From an uncultured Alphaproteobacteria bacterium (GTDB lineage: Bacteria; Pseudomonadota; Alphaproteobacteria; CAAHEQ01; UBA3637), in the NCBI GenBank assembly GCA_944393195.1, contig CALXZG010000001.1, positions 79,091-143,090 of the forward strand: a stretch of 64,000 nucleotides of DNA, read 5' to 3'. The position numbers were made by a program, and so were the translations under genes. Positions within the stretch are counted from its first letter, which is position 1. Each line of letters begins with the position of its first letter. Positions 59,830 to 64,000 of this stretch are shown here, piece after piece. The notes below the pieces were generated by a model that saw only the letters and a program-made list of their open reading frames with translations, searched no databases and was not told where the DNA came from.

Positions 59830-61311
59830 ATGACACAAAATGTTCTGTTCGTAGCCAGTGAAATGACCCCCTTTATTAAAACCGGCGGATTGGGGGATGT
59901 CGTTGGTGCTTTGCCTAAGTCATTGATACATCAGGATGTTCGGATTAAAGCTATCATTCCTTTATATTCCGCCATTGATTATCAAAAGTTCGGCCTTTTT
60001 AAAGTGATGGACGGTAATTGTGTCGAAATGGGTAATTGTCACGAATTCTTTTCCGTTCATCAATCCAATTATATCCCCGGGGTTGAAACCTATTTTATCG
60101 AATTTAATAAGTATTTTGACCGTAACGGTGTCTATGATGATAAATGGAATCACGTCGCTTTTCAAGATAACGCCTATCGCTACGCTTTCTTTTGTCGCGC
60201 CGCTTTGCAGGTTGCAAAAGATTTGCGCTTCCGTCCGGATGTTATCCATGTCCATGATTGGCAAACCGCATTGATTCCGTATTATGTCAAACATGATCGC
60301 GATTTGTTCTTTTCATGTACCAAAACGTTGCTGACAATTCATAACCTGCCGTATCAGGGGCGCTTTTCCGCTGACGTTGTCCCGTATGCCAAAGTCGATT
60401 GGGCGGATTTCCATGCCGGCGCTTTTGAAGATTACGGCTGTATTAACTTTTTAAAAGGTGGTCTGCGTTTTGCGGATAAATTGAATACCGTTTCTCCGAA
60501 CTATGCCCGGGAAATTTTAACACCTGAATTTGGGGCAGGGTTGGACTTTTTATTGCGCGAACGCCAAAACGATTTGTACGGTATCTTAAACGGTATCGAT
60601 ACCCAATTGTGGAATCCGGCAAATGACTTGATTATTCCGGCGCAATATTCTGCGAATGATTTCCGCGCGGGTAAACAAAAAAATAAAGAAGCCCTTGTTA
60701 AGGAAATGCATCTGAATAGTGTTTCCGAACCGATTTTCGGGATGGCCGTTCGTCTGGCCGAACAAAAAGGTATCGGTATGTTGTCACAATGCATTGAACC
60801 GGTTTTGAATACCATGCAATGCCAATTCGTTATTATGGGGCAGGGCGATCAATGGGCGCAAAACTATTTTGAATCTTTGCCGAAAAAGTATCCGGGGCGA
60901 ATCGCCGTTAAAATAGGATTCGAAGCGGAAATGGAACACTTAATTGATGCGGGTAGCGACTTTTCTCTTGTCCCGTCCTTGTACGAACCGTGCGGCCTGA
61001 AACAAATGGTCAGCCAGACATACGGGGCCTTGCCGATAGCGCGCGCAACCGGCGGATTGGAAGATACCGTTGATAATTATAACGAATACTATGGCGTCGG
61101 TACCGGCTTTAAATTCCGCGATATTTCGCCAAGCGCACTTTATAACACAATCGGTTGGGCGAACGCGACATACTTTGACAGACCGGAACATATTCATCAA
61201 ATGCGCCGCTTGGCCATGAAACAAAATTATTCATGGACAAAGTCATCAAACGATTATCAAAAATTATATCAACAAATGTCAGGAGGTTATGAATGCAAAA
61301 AATATCAGTAG
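59830..61311 (+). CDS. glgA: Glycogen/starch synthase
   Basis: A 493-residue GT5 enzyme: the ADP-glucose loop SEMTPFIKTGGLGDVVGALP, HVHDWQTALIPYYV, TIHNLPYQGRFSADV, NILKGGL-like NFLKGGLRFADKLNTVSPNY, C-terminal PSLYEPCGLKQMVSQTYG. It adds glucose from a nucleotide donor to alpha-1,4-glucan. The start at 59830 has AAGGAG; the earlier ATG at 59815 has none. No glgB/C/P is in the window. Overlaps ddh by 19 bases. Confidence 0.92.
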   Translation: MTQNVLFVASEMTPFIKTGGLGDVVGALPKSLIHQDVRIKAIIPLYSAIDYQKFGLFKVMDGNCVEMGNCHEFFSVHQSNYIPGVETYFIEFNKYFDRNGVYDDKWNHVAFQDNAYRYAFFCRAALQVAKDLRFRPDVIHVHDWQTALIPYYVKHDRDLFFSCTKTLLTIHNLPYQGRFSADVVPYAKVDWADFHAGAFEDYGCINFLKGGLRFADKLNTVSPNYAREILTPEFGAGLDFLLRERQNDLYGILNGIDTQLWNPANDLIIPAQYSANDFRAGKQKNKEALVKEMHLNSVSEPIFGMAVRLAEQKGIGMLSQCIEPVLNTMQCQFVIMGQGDQWAQNYFESLPKKYPGRIAVKIGFEAEMEHLIDAGSDFSLVPSLYEPCGLKQMVSQTYGALPIARATGGLEDTVDNYNEYYGVGTGFKFRDISPSALYNTIGWANATYFDRPEHIHQMRRLAMKQNYSWTKSSNDYQKLYQQMSGGYECKKYQ

Positions 61312-62201
61312 CTATTATCGGCTGGGGTAACGTCGGCCGCGGATGTAAAAGAGCGTTGGAAGAAACATCGGATGTCGTTTTGGCCGGGGTTGTCCGCCGT
61401 CCGGTTTCTTTGAATAAACAAGAACCCGAATTGGAAAATACCCGCGTTGTCGGCGATATTAAAGAACTCGGCAAAGTGGATGTCGCTTTGTTGTGTATTC
61501 CGTCCCGCGAAGTCCCCGAACGGGTTAAAGAGTATCAGGCTATGGGACTCTGCACGGTTGATAGCTTTGATGAACACGAACGCATTGTCGGCCTGAAAAA
61601 GGATTTGGATATCAATGCAAAGGCCAAAAAGGTTGTTTCGATCTTTGGGACAGGTTGGGATCCGGGTACCGATTCCGGTGTGCGCGCAATTATGAAAATT
61701 GCATCAATTACCGGTCATACAACAACGACGTTCGGTGGTGCCAAGGGTGGTCGAAGCATGGGGCATACGGCCGCTGTTAAAGCTATTGAAGGTGTTCGTG
61801 ATGCGGTAGCTTTGACGTTGGCAAACGGTCGCGGCAAACAAAAACGGAAAGTCTATGTTGAAATTCAAAAAGGTTTTGATCCGGAAGATGTGGCGGCTCG
61901 TATTAAAGCCGATCCGTATTTTACGGCCGATCCGACCGAAATTTTATTTGTGAAAAGCATCAATAAATATAATACCCTGCATCATGAAGGGGAGGTTGAA
62001 CGTACCGGTATGCAGGTCAACCAAAAATATCAGGTTGACGGGAATAATCCGGAATTAACAGCCAATATTATGGTTTCGGCGGCTCGGGCATGTATTGCTT
62101 CACGTGATCGTGGCGAATACGGTACTTATACCTTTATCGAACGTCCTTTGATTGATTACTTGCCGGGGGCTACGTTGGATGAAAAGATGGAGGGGTATTA
62201 A
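61293..62201 (+). CDS. ddh: Meso-diaminopimelate dehydrogenase
   Basis: A 302-residue NADPH-dependent Ddh: VAIIGWGNVGRGCKRAL, VDVALLCIPSREVPERV, FGTGWDPGTDSGVRAIMKIA, GGAKGGRSMGHTAAVKAI, NPELTANIMVSAARAC. It makes meso-DAP for peptidoglycan and lysine in one step from tetrahydrodipicolinate. Its start is inside glgA with a perfect AGGAGG. This operon partner is unusual. Confidence 0.93.
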   Translation: MQKISVAIIGWGNVGRGCKRALEETSDVVLAGVVRRPVSLNKQEPELENTRVVGDIKELGKVDVALLCIPSREVPERVKEYQAMGLCTVDSFDEHERIVGLKKDLDINAKAKKVVSIFGTGWDPGTDSGVRAIMKIASITGHTTTTFGGAKGGRSMGHTAAVKAIEGVRDAVALTLANGRGKQKRKVYVEIQKGFDPEDVAARIKADPYFTADPTEILFVKSINKYNTLHHEGEVERTGMQVNQKYQVDGNNPELTANIMVSAARACIASRDRGEYGTYTFIERPLIDYLPGATLDEKMEGY

Positions 62202-62243
62202 TTCCTCTCTGTTAAAGTGAATGATTTTTCATCATCACAGGTC

Positions 62244-62275
62244 AAAAAAACGGGCGGGGATTTCCCGCCCGTTTG
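62244..62275. terminator. Bidirectional terminator between ddh and the PilV-like gene
   Basis: AAACGGGCGGG/CCCGCCCGTTT with GATTT in the loop; an A-run on the left makes a T-run for the minus-strand gene. Confidence 0.88.
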
Positions 62276-62290
62276 ATTGTATCGATCGCC

Positions 62291-64000
62291 TTATTTTGAA
62301 GCGACACATTTGTAGTCTATACAACTACTTCCTGTCTCACAATTCGTGTCTTCAACACAGCTGATACTGATCCATATTCCGTTGGCGCAATAAATGCCGT
62401 CACCCGGTTCCGTATCATCTTTGGAGCATGTTCCTAATGTCGATAATGGCGAACACGTTCCACCCGTGCAATACTCTGTCATGGCACAGTCATTGTTAGT
62501 GTCACACGAAACATTTCCGCCTGTTTCTGTCCGATCCTGGTTGTTGTCTAAAACCCCGTCATCTTTGACATCATCTGTATTGTCATGGCTGATTCCGGTG
62601 GCATTTTTCCCTTCGAAATTTGTTCCCTGTGTAAAGTTCTCTTTATCAAAGACACAATACGTTTGGGCCATAACCGTAATCGGATCTTTCTCTGATGCCG
62701 CTCCGTCTTCGTATGTTGCCGTAACTTCCCAATTGTTGTTGTTGTTGTTGGGAGAGGTGATACCTAATTCAACCGCCCCTCTGTGCTTTAATGTTAATTG
62801 ATTATTATTTGTGTCGGTATAACCTGTCGTGATAGATGTGTCATCTTCTCCTTTATTCGCTTTCGCAGTGATGGAAATATCACGAATAGACACCGTATGC
62901 GAATGTTCTCCGGGTCCACTATCTGTGGATGTTGTAAGGCTTCTATGACCTAACGTTAACTGGGCCGATGTCACATATTGTGACCACGCTGTCGGCGTCA
63001 CAATAATGGCCTTGGCATATCCTTTGGGACATTCCGGCTTGCTGACCTTCCATTTATCACTATTCTCGAATTGATGTACTTGAACAGTACGCATGATATA
63101 GTTCGGTAAAATTTCACTTAACCGAGCCCCGCCCCGCGAAGTCAATCGAATATCATTCATTAACGATGTGTAGGCCGGATCTAAACGGTATGTCGCCTTA
63201 ACCAGGGCACCGTCGCTGTTATAAAAAGCCCCTTGCTTGTTTGTTTCAATTGTTCCGCGACTGCTGATGAGTAAAGACGGTACCGATACCGTTGTCTTCT
63301 CCCCATTGAAGTCAATTTCTACGTCCTGTTCATTTAAAGTGATCTGCCCGTTTGTTCCGTCAATGCGAACGGTTTCAAGACCATCTCTGTTTCTTGCGAC
63401 GACTTGTCCGCTGCCGTTGAGCGTTAACCGTTCCGTCCCGGTTGTGTTGAAAACCTGAATCCTGTTTCCGTTGCTGTTTTCAATCGCAACCGCATGTCGG
63501 TCATTTGTATTGTCACGCCCGATGTACAAATTGTTTTTAACGTAAACCTGACCTTTTTCGGATGTATTTTCTCCGGCATAATAGTCGGCACCAACCCAAA
63601 ATAACGGTTCACACCCCTTATATCCTGGATCAAAGATTTCATCCGGATTGGCTGTTCCGTCCTCATTTAAAGTACGCGGTAAAGCACCGTTTTCTAGCTG
63701 AACACAATTAACATTGCCGTCACTGTCTCTGCCCCCAACAGAGAAGTAATCATAACTGTGTAACCGTTGAAAGGCAACGCTGAGTGGCATAGCTACTTTT
63801 GCTTTCGGTGTTTCCGGCTGCTCCGCTTCGGGAATGAAAATATCCGTTCCCGTAATGGCAGCGTACATAGGCTCATTATTCGGGCATGCCGTGTCATTCG
63901 GACATTCCAAACTCCACCCACCCAAAGTTCCGTGGACCATTTTGAAACCCGCATCATCACCATCATCGTCTTCGTTACCATAGAACACCCCGCCGTCGGC
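62291..64000 (-). CDS. PilV-like pilus adhesin, C-terminal part (5' end outside the window)
   Basis: The frame stays open from 64000, so at least 569 codons are present and no real start is seen (63988 is only an internal GTG). The middle consists of short beta-rich repeats (NGNRIQVFNTTGTERLTLNG, RNRDGLETVRIDGTNGQITL) like tail-fibre or PilV shafts. After ARLSEILPNYIMRTVQVHQF comes KPECPKGYAKAIIVTPTAWS and an AQTYCVFD strand, resembling PilV/shufflon-type tip domains. The C-terminus has two C-x5-C-x5-C-x4-C modules (NDCAMTEYCTGGTC, TNCETGSSCIDYKC) like those of the prepilin-like proteins A and B. A run of GTT units near 62730-62752 encodes poly-Asn. I infer an exported pilus-tip adhesin; a phage-fibre-derived protein is an alternative. 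Confidence 0.5.
   Translation of the reverse strand, partial: ADGGVFYGNEDDDGDDAGFKMVHGTLGGWSLECPNDTACPNNEPMYAAITGTDIFIPEAEQPETPKAKVAMPLSVAFQRLHSYDYFSVGGRDSDGNVNCVQLENGALPRTLNEDGTANPDEIFDPGYKGCEPLFWVGADYYAGENTSEKGQVYVKNNLYIGRDNTNDRHAVAIENSNGNRIQVFNTTGTERLTLNGSGQVVARNRDGLETVRIDGTNGQITLNEQDVEIDFNGEKTTVSVPSLLISSRGTIETNKQGAFYNSDGALVKATYRLDPAYTSLMNDIRLTSRGGARLSEILPNYIMRTVQVHQFENSDKWKVSKPECPKGYAKAIIVTPTAWSQYVTSAQLTLGHRSLTTSTDSGPGEHSHTVSIRDISITAKANKGEDDTSITTGYTDTNNNQLTLKHRGAVELGITSPNNNNNNWEVTATYEDGAASEKDPITVMAQTYCVFDKENFTQGTNFEGKNATGISHDNTDDVKDDGVLDNNQDRTETGGNVSCDTNNDCAMTEYCTGGTCSPLSTLGTCSKDDTEPGDGIYCANGIWISISCVEDTNCETGSSCIDYKCVASK

Noticed and set aside
62720..62760. Phase-variable microsatellite from the GTT run
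   Set aside because: The unit is three bases, so slippage changes only the number of Asn residues and does not switch the frame.

Overview
The window looks like chromosome of an alphaproteobacterium of moderate-to-low GC. Supporting signs are the dksA N-terminus, a PraR-like XRE regulator, priA divergent from xerC, a rnd-kdsD-lptC/A-lptB block, a short alphaproteobacterial HprK beside EIIA-Man and HPr, a DUF465 protein, and psd-pssA. The style, with many prepilin-like surface proteins and dispersed GATC-type repeats, fits uncultured host- or gut-associated lineages, but that placement is an inference. Genes are tightly packed, mostly with good Shine-Dalgarno (SD) sites and short TTGNNN-17-TANNNT promoters.

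Layout: 1-2.9 kb holds the start of dksA, a Sel1-repeat exported protein and the rpsF-rpsR-rplI operon. 2.9-7.6 kb is an accessory surface-protein locus with two large prepilin-like, Cys-rich proteins, the second ending in a C-type-lectin-like domain. Both sit behind duplicated upstream modules carrying the same 28-bp inverted repeats. 7.6-16 kb has xerC, priA, pyrG and a pyk/aldose-epimerase/degenerate GGDEF operon. 16-20.7 kb is a SUF Fe-S operon with a MazG-like gene inside it and a shortened SufD. 20.7-26.1 kb has the XRE regulator, an RNA methyltransferase, lysS, tRNA-Arg, hprK-EIIA-HPr, a TSCPD protein and tRNA-Val.

26.4-33.9 kb is an AT-richer surface-polysaccharide island: glycosyltransferases, UDP-galactopyranose mutase, LicD- and LicC-like proteins, an SHMT-like PLP enzyme and two paralogous acyltransferases. 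Two orphan phage tail-fibre genes follow, behind a compact promoter/hairpin/terminator RNA locus. 35.4-39 kb has trmJ, two exported proteins, pssA, psd and tRNA-Leu. 39-50.4 kb has rnd, kdsD, a fused lptC-lptA, lptB, pfk, a DUF465 protein, an MFS transporter, an apparently leaderless rarA, rluC, an AsmA protein and acyP. 50.4-51 kb has a truncated third prepilin-like cassette with the same 28-bp elements and dispersed repeats. 51-62.2 kb has an outer-membrane barrel, a PpiD-like foldase, topA, dprA, plsY, recJ, glgA and ddh. The right edge is the 3' part of a PilV-like adhesin.

The best candidate for an undescribed system is the dispersed prepilin-like family at 3.3 kb, 6.2 kb and 50.7 kb, possibly linked to the 62.3-64 kb adhesin. 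The three prepilin-like genes share a processing-site-like G|(R/K)-x-M-V-E motif with a basic +1 residue. Their leaders run from 17 to 106 residues, and the longer ones contain translated dispersed repeats. Each upstream region carries two 28-bp TAACA-N18-TGTTA elements. A C-x5-C-x(4-5)-C-x(4-6)-C module recurs in both large prepilin-like genes and in the adhesin.
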